DNA from: Diadema setosum
Taxonomy: Eukaryota; Echinodermata; Echinoidea; Diadematoida; Diadematidae
Reading direction: 5' to 3'
DNA length: 64,000 bases
NCBI GenBank assembly: GCA_033980235.1
Contig: CM067067.1
Coordinates: 10,890,901-10,954,900 of the forward strand
Made by a program: the position numbers and the translations under genes. The notes beneath the pieces are model-generated. The model did no database searches. It was not told where the DNA came from and saw only the letters and a list, made by a program, of their open reading frames with translations. Shown piece by piece: positions 12,279 to 23,855 of the stretch (its first letter is position 1; each line of letters starts with the position of its first letter).

Positions 12279-13154
12279 CAACAATAATATTAACAACAAT
12301 GATAATAAATACCATTTATGAAGCAATGCATACAGGCATTTTTAAGTGCACTGATGCAGAAAAGTTGGATCGAAATACAAAATAAAATTACACTGTGATA
12401 TGTATATAGGAAAACAAAACAAAAATATTATGACTGATGGAATAAGTAAGTTTCGAGCATAGATTCAGATTTGAAATACAGCTGTATGAGTTTCTAGGTA
12501 GGTGAGGCTTTGCTTTTGTTTGCAGCAATCAACCCAGCCAATGACCTATTTCAACGATTTGCCATTAACATTGCAGACAACTTGGTTCCATGGCAACGAC
12601 TACCTTACTTAATATACAGCTGATTGGCTGTTTGTCTCTAGCTGTTGCCATGGTAGTCAGCAGTACTTACTGCACATTTGCATGTGTCACCAGTCCTTTC
12701 CAAAAGACCCTGGAGGGTCATACATCAAGTTGGAAGCATCACTTCATTTTATGGCTTCTTTCAGGAAGTATTCAAAAAGAAAAGGGCATGTGACCCATTT
12801 CCACAATAGCCTCATAAAGTTGCATTCCTATGTACAGCCGAGATAAGCGTTACATAAAGTGATCTTGGTTATACGACTGAAACTTGAGGTTTGTTTAAAA
12901 TCTGACATCATAACTAACTTCTCTCTCAAATTAAAGTCTTAAAATATATTTTGAAACTTTCTGGTAATTTTTTTTTTTCATCACATGGAGCTTTGCTGTC
13001 CTAGTTTGACAGAGGTCTGTAGTTTCTGAACTTCAAAACCAATTTGTTGAAAACTCTGCTTACCTGGTATAAGACTGTTTCAGCAGTAATTGTTTGTAGG
13101 CAGTGGAGAGAGATTATTTTGACACTACATTCAGAAGGTTGCTGTTGGTACCAA
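10481..13154. other. Unassigned low-repeat sequence
   Basis: Mostly single-copy in appearance, with (AAT)n at 12247-12290. No exon is supported strongly. Two weak coding candidates were seen: a minus-strand open segment at 11387-11467 (listed separately) and a plus-strand segment after the acceptor-like 'cttttgtttgcag' at 12524 that stays open for 32 codons. Confidence 0.4.
11387..11467 (-). CDS. Possible terminal exon (tentative, maybe cyclin H)
   Basis: Reading minus, an acceptor-like TCTTCCAG is followed by 26 open codons and TAA. The short peptide is acidic and has a tryptophan next to three glutamates (KWEEE). It is in phase 0, so it could follow cyclin H exon 9, whose donor is also phase 0. 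Vertebrate cyclin H ends in an acidic tail with a tryptophan. Against this: the implied intron would be about 21 kb, the usual W-T-D-D-D-L ending is absent, and 26 open codons are easily met by chance. It may belong to another gene or to none. Confidence 0.18.
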   Translation of the reverse strand: MGMMREEDNSDVKVSLKWEEEVKIVN

Positions 13155-13407
13155 ATGATAATAATAATAATGATAAAATGGGCTTCTTTATCCAGGATAG
13201 CCTCTTCAGTGTTGACACTGTTCTATCAGGCAGCCCTGCCACTATCATTAGCCTCGCATTGTCAGGTACTCATTTATACACCTGGGTGGAGATGGACATG
13301 GTGGGTTAAAAACATCCTCTCCAAGGACGTACTCACTGGACGGGATTTGAACTTGGGTGCTTCGTTTAAAAGTCAGGAGTCTTATCCACTTTCACACAGT
13401 GCCCCCG
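13155..13407 (-). mobile_element. tRNA-derived SINE
   Basis: On the minus strand the head (13335-13407) has an A-box-like AGTGGATAAGACTC and a B-box GTTCAAATCCC (13342-13352). A unique body follows, ending in an (ATT)n tail at 13158-13175. Head, body and short A/T tail in that order is the usual SINE layout. The head is degenerate and is not a working tRNA gene. Confidence 0.7.
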
Positions 13408-16400
13408 AAAAGTAACAAGACACAGAAACGAATGTCAAGTTCAATTGTATAACTTTTGCGTTGGACTGAAGAAGTGAAGTGTGAAATAGATCAAATTTGA
13501 CAAGAGCATGGAATACATCAACATGCACCTTGAAAATACTTTTTTCCTGGTTGATTTCCTGCAAATGTGTCTTCCTTTGTCAAGCGGAAGTTTGACTGTA
13601 TTGTTTAATGGATTATATTGAAGTTTTGATACCATGGCCCATCAGATAAGCACAAAAATAAATCCAGAATAAAATGATGATCAACCTTTTTCATGGCACA
13701 TGTAGACTATAACTGCAAACACTGGCTCAGATGCACTTGCATCGCCTGTTTGACATTTATTTCACAGTATTCCACATCAGTCCCAACCACAGAATAGCAT
13801 ACACTTATCAACCTACATAATATTGTGTTGATGAATGCACGCCTCAAACACAGTACCATTGTAGGAAACACAAATATGACATGCATCTGATATCCCCCCC
13901 CCCCCCCCCCCCCCCCCGTAGGGGATGTGGCAAACATTGCCTTGATATTGTAGTATTACGATACGCCTGTTTTTTCAGCATAAGATGGCACTGTTCAATT
14001 GTGTTTTCAATGTGATTTCAAATGAAAAGACACAACATAAAAAACAGAACATAAATTTTTAAAAGTGGAGCCTCTAAAACAACACATAACGACTCAGGTT
14101 TGGGTACATTTCTTGTCTGATTGTCATTCACACACAGCTGTCAACCAACACCGCATCTTGACCAGTAGTAGTCAATTACACCTTCACAGGGAAGTAAATG
14201 TGAGAACTTTCTCCTCTCCGCTTGAAACTACCCTGTAAAATGTCCTGTGCAGACTACACCAACCTCCAGTTGGCCTCTCAATAGCCAATGCCACTGTACT
14301 CAAACCCAACGGAAACACGTAGACAGTCCATAGAGTCAAATGAGCTGGAGACCAAAGTGATGATTTACCACATAAGCTGATTCATTGCTGTGGCTCCAGA
14401 GCACCATTTGGTAGAGTTTGAGGCGTTCAAATGTTCATCAAAAGTTCTCTCTCCTTGCGCTTCATTTCCTGTTGGAAGTATCAGAAAACACAGCAGGAAA
14501 GAAAAGTGTTCATCATCCCATATTTGTAGACAATAAACATGTTGTAGATCAACTGATCAATGACCCTAATGAACTACCAAACTTTCAAAAACCCAGTGAC
14601 GTCAATGTAGAATGCAGACTCTCGCTTCTACAATATTTCATACAGAACCTCAAATAACTGGAGAGTAAGACTACAAGTCCAAAATGTAAAGTTATGAATG
14701 TGACGCTCTACCATTTTTACTTCCTGAAAATTGTTTCTGAAAAATACTGGACTATCCGTCTATTCATCTCTCACAGCAATCTGCAAACATTCACAAATCA
14801 AAGTATTATACATTTTACTCTCAAAATTTCAAGCACACCCAACAAAGAGTAAGCAGCTTGCAAAGTAATCCACAATGCACAAACCCGCTACATGTACATC
14901 TTCAATCACCCTGATACAAGATCAAAGCAAGTGCTCCGCACATTGTCAAAAATGCACAAAAATTTCATTTGTGCATTTTCATTGACCAAGACTCAGACCA
15001 TTCATGCAGCTATTTACCACGCAACTGTGAAATGAGTCACTAAATCTTCCTTCGGCAAAAAGACATAAACGTCTCGTTAAAGCTAACCAGTTTTTTGTTG
15101 GTTCAAACTAGAGAAGCACAGAAGTGTTCAATATTGCTGTACAATTTCAATCTGTTTGGTCAGCACTCTGCAAACTCTGCAAGGATATTATGAACAGATA
15201 TCTACAGAAATACAAAGGTAGAATTGACCAGTCAGGGGCTGATCCAGGAATTCCGTTAAGGGGAGGCGCCTTTACAAAATTAAGGGGGGGGGGGGCACAC
15301 GCCCCCCATTTTGTCTTTTTCTTTCTTTTGTTTTAACAGTGCGACCCCCTCTGGATCCGCTACTGCCAGTAGTCCCAGTGACCCACTTTTGACTATCTGT
15401 CTCCCCACAAGCAACAACAAAAATGAAAGAAAAAAAAACACATCAAAACAGCCCTGCCAAGGTTATCAAGGGCAGACTTTCGTTCTGATTTTGCAGATTC
15501 AAGGCAAGAAAAGATAGAAAATAAATCTCTATCATGAATAACAAACTTTTGTAAAGGTATCAATAACACACTCTTTCAATAGAAAAAAAAAAAGTCCTTT
15601 CATTCCAACCTCCCTAACAAAGTACACTGCAAATGACAAAAGAAGAAGAAAAAAAAAGTTCCAGATGCCTCCCCCATCCCCCCCCCCATAACTATCGAAT
15701 ATTTGAACAGAGGGAATGGATATTGTATAAAGCGAGAAGAGTAAACAATGCCTTCCTAGGAGACCATATTTTATCATATGGCCTTTCAAAGAGTGTACAT
15801 GTATGGAGCAATATCATTTTAAAAAGCATTCTTATATACAAAGCAATACACCCCCACAACACTTTACAATGCCCATCAAAGGTGTTTTCTCTCTCTAATG
15901 AGGTTAAGTACTGTGTCATGGAGATCTATTGTATGTATTACATATTTCATGAGCATGGTATTTTGCACAGATCAGGACTGAAAAGAAAGAAAAAATATCT
16001 GCATGTGCTTTGAATTCATAGACAAAAATCACAGCCATGGAAAGAAAAATTGGCATGATCCCTTCTTAAGAAGCAAAGTTAGCAATTTCCCACCTTGGGA
16101 ACAATATAATTTCTTATCTTAAGGGAGGCAACATTTTTGCATATCAGCCTGCAACATTTGTGAAAATAAAACCACTGCTAAATATCTTCTTAAAGATCAT
16201 TCAGCAGACACAGAAATTACTATGAACCGCAAAGTGGGCTTTTTTGAGGCAATATGCAAGACATCTGCATTTCCAGGTGCTGGCCAAAATACAATGAATG
16301 TAAAATATAAGTTTAAATAGGTGGCTTTGATTGCTTGTTTGTTTGCTTGTTTGGATTGATTTAAACATTGCCACTAAAGAAGCACTTAAAAACACTTATG

Positions 16401-17276
16401 AGGAAGCTACCATAGGACCAACAGCTGTTAAGTTTTCCACCTAAGATCCAGGCAATGTTGTAGCAAAATCAGTCCATCCTCAACAGGTTAAGGGGTGACA
16501 GTACTTTAAATTGTCTATGGATGAATTACAAATGGGAATTCCATAGTGAAAACTTTGCTTTCCGTTCTTTGAAAGTTCAATGTCAGAATGGAAACCACAC
16601 ACTTCAATTAAAAAAAAAAAAAAAAAAATCATACAACCATAGTGCAGTTGCCCTGGTCTAAGAAGCCATATTAACAGATTGGACAAAATTGGATACCACA
16701 CAAACCTTGAAGGGATGGTACAGTATTGGTGGAGATGAGAATTGGGCTTTTAACTTTTTGCAAGATACCAAGAAAACACTCATGATATAGTACAAAGCAT
16801 ACCACTTTAAGAGGAATTCAAAGTTGAAACATCCAAAAACAAAGTAAAACAAAGCGATCGTAACACAGTGTGGGTTCCACACTTTATTAGAATCGCTCTT
16901 TCTTGGATATCTCAGCCATTTCAAAACTAATTTTCATCAAATAAATGTTGAATTCCTCATAGAATTACATGCTCTTTCATGTTTCATAAAAGATTTCTCA
17001 TTATCTCACCAAAAAATGTTAGAAATTGGGTCTCAACCAAAACTATACGATCCCTTTAAGTTTGTACAAAGACTGCAGCAGGCAAAAACACTACACTGAA
17101 TAGAAACACATCAGATTCAGACAATTCTACATCATGACTAGCATATAAATCTCACATCAAATGCAGATAAAACATATCTCACTCACAGCTCAACAACAAC
17201 AATAGGTTCATATGGCATGTACACTGTACATGAGCATCTTGGTGATGTTAGCACTGTCCAACTCGGAGGAGACAAA
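13408..17276. other. Unassigned low-repeat sequence with a C24 run
   Basis: Holds a 24-base C run (13894-13917), G- and C-runs near 15280 and 15680, and an A run near 16611. An 80-codon plus-strand frame at 14418-14657 has a plausible composition, but no convincing acceptor and no recognisable domain. Nothing else supportable was seen. Confidence 0.4.
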
Positions 17277-17866
17277 GACTCCGTTTACAGTGCGAGGCTC
17301 GGTCGCGGCCGAGTCCAGCCTCGCTTCAGTGTAAACGCGCAAAAGGCCAAATGCGAGGCCAAAATTGGCCTCGCATTTGGCCTCGCTCTGGAGGTGGTCT
17401 CGGCTGTGGCCGAGCCGCGGCCGAGCCCGGCCTTTTCTCAGTGTAAACGCAAACTGGGCCAAATGCGCGGCCAATTGCGCGGCCAATTTTAGTCTGGCTT
17501 CCAAACCCTCTGCCTGTATCTTTCGCTATTCAGGATATTAACCCCCTCAACGTCGAAAACAAGTATAGTTTAAGGTGATTTTGTCCTGCAAAGGATTCTT
17601 TCCTTCGGCAAAGGCCTTTGCCCGAACGGCGACTTCGTCGCCACGGAATTCATTTGGCAAAGGGTCTGAAAACCAGACAATACCAAATTGCATTTGTTTA
17701 CAAGCAGAGCGCCACTACGACAAAATATTGAAAGGTTTGAATCAAAAGCGCGGCCGAGCCCAGCAGTGTAAACGGACAAAATTGCGAGGCTCGGCCTCGC
17801 AATTGAGGCCGGACTCGGCCGCGGCCGAGCCGCGGCCGAGCCCGGCCTCGCACTGTAAACGGGGTC
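17277..17866. mobile_element. GC-rich TIR element
   Basis: Left end GACTCCGTTTACAGTGCGAG; the right end, reverse-complemented, reads GACCCCGTTTACAGTGCGAG. Near each end are repeated words of the GAGGCTCGGCCGCGGCCGAG type, making subterminal palindromes that give overlapping false frames on both strands. A 590-bp non-autonomous element; superfamily unassigned. Confidence 0.8.
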
Positions 17867-17900
17867 ATAGTTTAACATATTTGCTGACATAACTCTACTG

Positions 17901-18077
17901 GGGTCCATTTCATGAAAGTCTTATAGAGGCTTTTTGCTCACAAGACACACTTATGAGAGACTTCATGAAATGGATTTTACTTCTCTTTGAAAGTCTCATA
18001 AAGCTGCATAGGAGCAACCTTGGCCAATCTGAGATTCATGTAAAGCCTTTTATGAGAAGACTTCATGAAATGGACCC
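17901..18077. mobile_element. 177-bp MITE, GGGTCCATTTCATGAA ends
   Basis: GGGTCCATTTCATGAA at the left is repeated inverted at the right (TTCATGAAATGGACCC). A third internal copy of 'cttcatgaaatgga' lies near 17960. No coding capacity. Confidence 0.82.
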
Positions 18078-19133
18078 TAGGTCACTAAAATTTCAAAGGA
18101 CCACTGTGAAATGTTGACAATGAGTTCTCATGACATTTACAGCATCCACGATTTCTCTTTTTTCTTTGGGTTTTTCTTGGTTACACTGCGGGTTCTGAGG
18201 GTTCTGCGCTGATAATGTACATGTAGTTCATATGATATTGATTGTGACCTTTGCCTCATATAAACGTTGGAATGGTTCAGTGTTCTTTCCTTCTGTTTTG
18301 ACTCCAAGACACCATGAATGAGGCACAGCCAGGCATGACGGAGTGGGATTTCATGCATGTAATGATCCCACATTGGGCGTAGGGTATAGAGACGGTTGAG
18401 GGGCTTTGGTGCACACTGTTTGGATATGGGTAAAGTAATGTACACTGCTGCGATTCATGTACAATGAATGCTATCAAAAAATACACAGTGGCAAAAAGAT
18501 ATTTTGCAAACATGTGGAGCTCAATGTTAAGTTGTGCGAGACATATTTTTCAACAATGGACTCAAAGTACATTACCATGGTAACAGCTCATTATGGCCTC
18601 AAAGTCATGTCAAAGTCATACAGATCAAACAACTTCTCAATTCAAACGTTTGGCAAACATGCAGAGCTCAATGTATAGTTCTTCTTCTTAGTAAGTGCAG
18701 TCCACCATCTGAGGGTATTTTCGCACTGTTTGGTGTGGTGTATGTACAGTGCCATATAAAATAACTACATGAAAACTAAGTGCAGCTAAAAAAAAACTGC
18801 ATTCCCCTTCGAGTTGTGTAATAATTTCTTCTTTTTTTTGTGAATAGAAACTTGAAGTGCATTGCCTTGATGGTATCAGAACATATTATGGCCCCAAATT
18901 TCAGGTAAAAGCCTTGGAGATTGAAATTCTGTTGATGTTTGTGAGCAATTGAAAAGAAATGTGGTGATGTAAAGATGTAAAGATGTGCAGAAGTTGGACA
19001 TATCTTTAAAGAATGAAGTAAAGAATGTTGCCACAGTAACAGCACATGTGTAAATTCTCCATGGTGCCCCTTAATTGGATATCATTAAACTGAATTGTGT
19101 TTCACAAGGGGCATTCATGGAGGGCACCTGAAT
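18078..19133. other. Unassigned; one protein-like minus frame
   Basis: The minus frame at 18137-18445 contains LNRLYTLRPMWDHYMHEIPL, which looks more protein-like than its surroundings. It has only a weak acceptor (ATCCAAACAG) and no good donor, and no family was recognised. A duplicated 'gcaaacatg(t/c)(g/a)gagctcaatgt' phrase occurs at 18506 and 18653. Confidence 0.3.
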
Positions 19134-19344
19134 TACTGTAAAACGAGGAATGTTCGTGTGCATTTTAATTTCGCGAATTTTGCGAGCGCGAAGATTCGCG
19201 AAATTAAAATGCATGCGAAAGTTCTTGTCTACACTATATGCATTGAATACCAGTGGCAGTTCGCGAAAATTTCATGCCGCAAAAAAGGCCGCCGGCTCCA
19301 ATTCGCGAAAAAATCATGCCGCGAATATATAATGTTTTACAGTA
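19134..19344. mobile_element. 211-bp MITE, TACTGTAAAAC ends
   Basis: TACTGTAAAAC at 19134 and GTTTTACAGTA at 19334-19344 are perfect inverted ends. The interior is rich in TTCGCGAA/CGCGAAAAT words, which recur at 45.09-45.64 kb. Confidence 0.85.
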
Positions 19345-19430
19345 GTTGAACAATCCATTTCACATCCCCTACCTCCTGTGAATGATTACCGGTACTACCC
19401 ATTTCTATCTGAATTCAATCATGCATTTTA

Positions 19431-19522
19431 ACCTGTTGAGGATGAGTCTTGATCGAGTACACTCGGGCAAGTGTCTATGGGAAATGCATGTTGTAGCAAA
19501 TCAGCCCATCCTCAATGGGTTA
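19431..19522. mobile_element. Short foldback repeat, copy 1
   Basis: AACCTGTTGAGGATG at the left pairs with CATCCTCAATGGGTT at the right. Inside is 'gcaagtgtctatgggaaatgc'. A reverse-orientation copy lies at 23321-23413, and a fragment at about 16451-16494 shares the right end. Confidence 0.7.
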
Positions 19523-20594
19523 GAGGAGAAGATGAAAGTGTCAATCCTATCCCATGGATTCCCACCACAACTTGTTCCCCTCATAAGTGCCTGATTGTGC
19601 CAATCTCTGCTAATTTAATGTATTATCTACTTCTGAGTATGTCTAACAGAAAAATTACATGGTTTCATCACTTGCAGTTCTTGAAAGGAAGACTATTACA
19701 GTATAGAGCAGCTCTGTATTAAGGTGGCAGAAAACAGCTCAGATGAAGTCACACACTGTACACTGCAATGTCACCTGGCCTATTTAGCACAGAATTCAAT
19801 TGAAGAACATCTAGTGTAAGGTTACATTATGTATATGGGTGAGTCAAATACTGGTTAGTGATTGGCTAAACACAGTCACATGATGGAGGCACATTGGTTA
19901 TGTTCACCCATGGGCAAAACATTTTTGTAATGTTCTCCCATGGGAAAACATTTTCACGTCACAAATGACAAACGATACCAAACGATTGAATGATCACATT
20001 TTTCACGCAATTGATAGGATTTGCCTATTCTATACAATGTGAAACGCTGGTGATTTGACTAACCCATGATATAATATAACAGATGATGACTTTTGTTGTC
20101 GGGAGCATGTACCAAACATTCCACCCTCAGGGTCTGAAATGCTATTTCGGGAGGCTATAAGTCCCTCAATAGCATTTCAAACCCTTCGGGTGGAACATTC
20201 AGTATGTTCCCTCCCCCCCCCCCCCCCCCCCGCCAGTCATCATCTATATAATGTCTTCATACAGTCAGTGAGGACTTAATTTGGCCTTCAAAATATGCTT
20301 GATGCAAAGAAGACATATCAGACAATCAGTATGATTTTTGTTTATTTTGTTATTTTTTTCTTTTCATGTTCTTGTCTGTGAGATTCAGCTCATCAAGGTA
20401 AAATATCAGATACAACACATGGATGTAAGGAGATAGAATAGTAAAATGAAATGTACAAAGCGAATGGAAAAAATTCTGGTGCCATGGCATTCTCCTTGCT
20501 ATCAGACAATTTCCTTATATCCACATTCAGTTCTAGGCTAGTCACTATGTCGGGGGGAAAGTCCTGTGGTGTGGGAATTTCCCCACAATGCAGG

Positions 20595-20629
<35 letters not shown>

Positions 20630-21800
20630 GTCATCCACCTAGTCATCCCATGATACGGACACTCGGGAGTCTATAGAGCCCACCAGTTTGACATTTAAAA
20701 AGGTCCATGAGTCATACAGCCAATGAGTCATACAGCCCACTGAGTTCAACACTAGGCAAATAAGGCCCATGACTTCGACACTAGGTAAAAACAGCCAACG
20801 AGTTCGACATATACGGTCTCATGGGCCTTGATTGCTTAGTTTTATTAAAGTCAAGGGCTGTATGATTTGTGGGTTGTATGACTCATGAGCTGTATCTACT
20901 TATGGATGTGGGTCTCGCGATATGCTCCCATCTGATATGCTACACTGTATTTCAGGAAGGTTGTAAATCCAAAGATGCTTCAAACCCTCTGGATGAAAAA
21001 ATTCTGGCTTTTTACACTCCCTGGTCAGTCACCATCAACAATCATAATGTGACATGGCTGGCTAAAGTGAGGAAATAGCTTTCTGATTTGGAGAAAGGAG
21101 AGCAAAATCCCAAACAACTGTAGGTGTTCCTAATGACTCATCTTATAAGCAACAGGTGCAAGAAAACAATAGCCACTAGATTCTGCCAGTGTTCGCAGTG
21201 CCAGAAGTAAAGGGCTCTCATGACAGACTCCCGCAGAGAATAACAGCCAGGAAGAATAAATCCCCAAGGATACTCCACGGGGGACATGTCAACGCAATTA
21301 TCCTCCTTCAGACACAATGCTTCTGCATTATTATCTATCAATCCTGGTGCAGAGTTGTGAAACAAAGTGGGGCTGCATTGGGAGTCGGGGGTGAGAGGGG
21401 TGGGGCAGCATATTGGGGGTTGAGGAAAAGGAATAGAAGGGAGGGAATGGGTTATATTTTAATTGTTTTGAAAGTGGCCTACAAAACTTCATCTCAAGAC
21501 CAGATTCTGCTTACTTCTCACATTCAGAGTGTAAGCAAGACTCTCATTTAATATGGCCAATGTTTCAGTTTTTGGCAAATGCAGAAAAAACAAACAAACA
21601 AACAAATAAAAATGCAAACAAACAACTCAGGAAATCAGCAGGAACTGGAGAGTGACTAAGCATTCTACGCCACAATATATAAGATATTACTTTGATATGC
21701 CACCTTACACTCTCCAGAACACAGCATTTTGTAGGTCTGCCCCCATAAAATTGGCTCATCTCCTGGGGACACAGACTACTTTCATTGGCATAAAATTTTC
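19523..21800. other. Unassigned, with two long C runs
   Basis: C runs at 20213-20231 and 20597-20637 (41 bases). Phrases at 20650-20890 ('actcatgagctgtat', 'gagtcatacagcc') form a loose internal repeat resembling the window start. No gene recognised. Confidence 0.4.
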
Positions 21801-22432
21801 TGGTGCCATCTCCACTAGACCACCGAGCTTTCGCACGACAGCAAGTGTTGGTTCTAATCCTTAGAGCATGCAGCGGGTACTGCTTTATTATTCAAATTCA
21901 TGAAATTCCTCCGTCGAGATGTTTTCATTGCAACTGATTGACAATTCCCCTACATCGACGTAAATAAGCACTGAATTGATCAGTGTTTTAGTAGTAGCCA
22001 TGATAAAAAATCATGGGTGTACATACTCGAGCAGAATTCAAACCTGCGATCTCCTGCAATCACAGGACAGGCGTCATCTCCACTAGACCACCGAGCTTTC
22101 GCCCGACAGCATGTGTTGGTTCTAATCCTTACAACATGCAGCGGGTACTGCTTTGTTATTCAAATTCACGAAATTCTTCCATCGAGATGTTTTCATTGCA
22201 ACTGATTGACAAATTACCCTACATCTACGTATATAAGCACTGAATTGATCAGTGTTTTAGTAGTAGCCATGATTAAAAAAAAAAAAAAAAAAAAAACATG
22301 GTCGTCGATGTAGGGCAATTTGTCAATCAGTTGCAAAGAAAACATCTCGATGGAAGAATTTCGTGAATTTGAATAATTATGCAGTACCCGCTGCATGCTA
22401 TAAGGATTAGAACCAACGCTTGCTGTCGGGTG

Positions 22433-22503
22433 AAAGCTCGGTGGTCTAGTGGAGATGACGCCTGTCCGGTGATCATTAGGTCGTAGGTTCGAATCCTACT
22501 GGA
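22433..22503 (+). other. tRNA-like block (SINE head), most complete copy
   Basis: Has an A-box TGGTCTAGTGG and a B-box GGTTCGAATCC at tRNA-like spacing. Between them is CCTGTCCGG, where the anticodon position after U33 would read GTC (Asp-like). Stem pairing is imperfect and the acceptor stem is not clear, so this is a tRNA-derived promoter head and not a called tRNA gene. Confidence 0.6.
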
Positions 22504-22709
22504 GTATGTACGCCCATGATTTTTTTATCATGGCTACTTCTAAAACACTGATCAATTCAGTGCTTATTTACGTTGATGTAGGGCAATTTGTCAATCAGTT
22601 GCAATGAAACATCTCGACGGAAGAATTTCATGAATTTGAATAATTACGCAGTACCCACTACATGCTACAAGGATTAGAACCAAAACTTGCTGAGTTGCTT
22701 TCGGGCGAA

Positions 22710-22755
22710 AGCTCGGTGGTCTAGTGGTTCGAATCCTACTCGAGTATGTACGCCC
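22710..22755 (+). repeat. tRNA-like block with internal deletion
   Basis: The A-box 'tggtctagtgg' runs straight into 'ttcgaatcctact'. Compared with the block at 22433, about 40 bases between the two GG dinucleotides are missing, which fits deletion between short direct repeats. It has lost the anticodon arm. Confidence 0.7.
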
Positions 22756-22850
22756 ATGATTTTTTTTTATCATGGCTACTACTAAAACACTGATCAATTC
22801 AGTGCTTATTTACGTCGATGTAGGGCAATTTGTCAATCACAATGCGTTCA

Positions 22851-23320
22851 ATAAACTGGTAAATAAGACTACTGTCTGAGTTACTAGGACGACATTAAAT
22901 TTAGATGAAATGGACAGAGGAATGATCATCTCTGAGGCCTAAAGTGCGGCTGCATAAAAATAAAAAAATAAAAAAAAGTGCAAAAAAAGCCCCCCAAAAC
23001 TTCAAAGACAATACCTAAATGCAGGATGCAATATATCATTCTGCCATCGAGGGCAGGATTTTCAAACCAGGAAATTAACCTCAAACTTATTATTGTGCCA
23101 AAACGGTGTCCAATAAAACACCAAAGGAATCCTGTTATACAGATCATAAAAAAAGAGATATCTAGGTGACTCTAGTATGGCAGGTCCAGCTGTTTTAGCC
23201 ATTGTTCCCGACTGGTTTCCCCTTCTACATACGGATCCTTTCAAAAAGACAAAAAAGTCTGCTTGCTAGCTAGCAGGACGAACTTGTGTATACATACTGT
23301 ACTTGATCTTTGATTGACAG
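22851..23320. other. Unassigned
   Basis: AT-rich, with A runs at 22965-22990. Both strands carry ~60-70-codon frames of ordinary low-complexity composition. Nothing recognised. Confidence 0.4.
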
Positions 23321-23413
23321 TTAACCGATTGAAGACGGTTTGATTTTGGTACAACACGCATTTCCCATAGACACTTGCCCAAGTATACTTGGGACTCATC
23401 CTCAATGGGTTAA
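23321..23413. mobile_element. Short foldback repeat, copy 2
   Basis: Reverse-orientation relative of 19431-19522: 'gcatttcccatagacacttgc' lies in the middle and 'catcctcaatgggttaa' at the right, pairing imperfectly with 'ttaaccgattgaagacgg' at the left. Confidence 0.6.
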
Positions 23414-23855
23414 CTACCTACACATCGTCAATCTCTGTAATGAAGATGGTGGCAATCATTATGCCATACAACAGCCCCCTCTTGAATCCCGGGTTTGTGT
23501 ACCTTTTAACCCATTCCCTATTAGATTCTAAAATCTCTGCAGACGCTGGCACAGGAGCCATCAGGTTTCTGAAAAGTGGTGGGCTAAATCATTTTCCCCC
23601 TACCATGACGACAGGCAATTATTTACACACTCGAACATCACTTCTCCATATACCTCCTTTCATATTTACCAGAAAAAGAAAAAGAAAATAGATGCAGACA
23701 GCAAGATGTTTTAAATTAAAGCTGTATGTCTACTGAAACAGTGGAGAAAAGGTGAGTTCAGCTGGACAAGCATCAAGTAAAGTTCAACCATTTGAGTAAA
23801 ACATGGGCAGTTAGATGTGCTGCACAGTATGTCATTTTTTAGTGCCATTGCTGAT

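Larger units (their letters stand above)
21808..22850. repeat. Palindromic array of tRNA-like repeat units
   Basis: Two arms face each other across an A run at 22274-22295. Each arm alternates a tRNA-like block with a ~200-bp body ('gatcaattcagtgcttattt', 'gcaatttgtcaatcagttgc', 'gcagtacccgctgcatgct'). Minus-strand blocks lie at about 21808-21835 (partial) and 22022-22105; plus-strand blocks at 22433-22503 and 22710-22750. Head-to-tail spacing is about 280-320 bp. The layout fits a tRNA-derived SINE amplified in tandem and then inverted. Confidence 0.75.

Noticed and set aside
14418..14657. 80-codon plus-strand frame as a terminal exon
   Set aside because: No good acceptor and no recognisable motif; this length is expected several times by chance in 64 kb of AT-rich DNA.
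17208..17908. Overlapping GC-rich frames on both strands
   Set aside because: They fall inside the inverted-repeat words of one TIR element and have no family resemblance.
22433..22503. Functional tRNA-Asp gene
   Set aside because: The acceptor and anticodon stems pair poorly, and the block is part of a repeated unit, so it is a SINE head.
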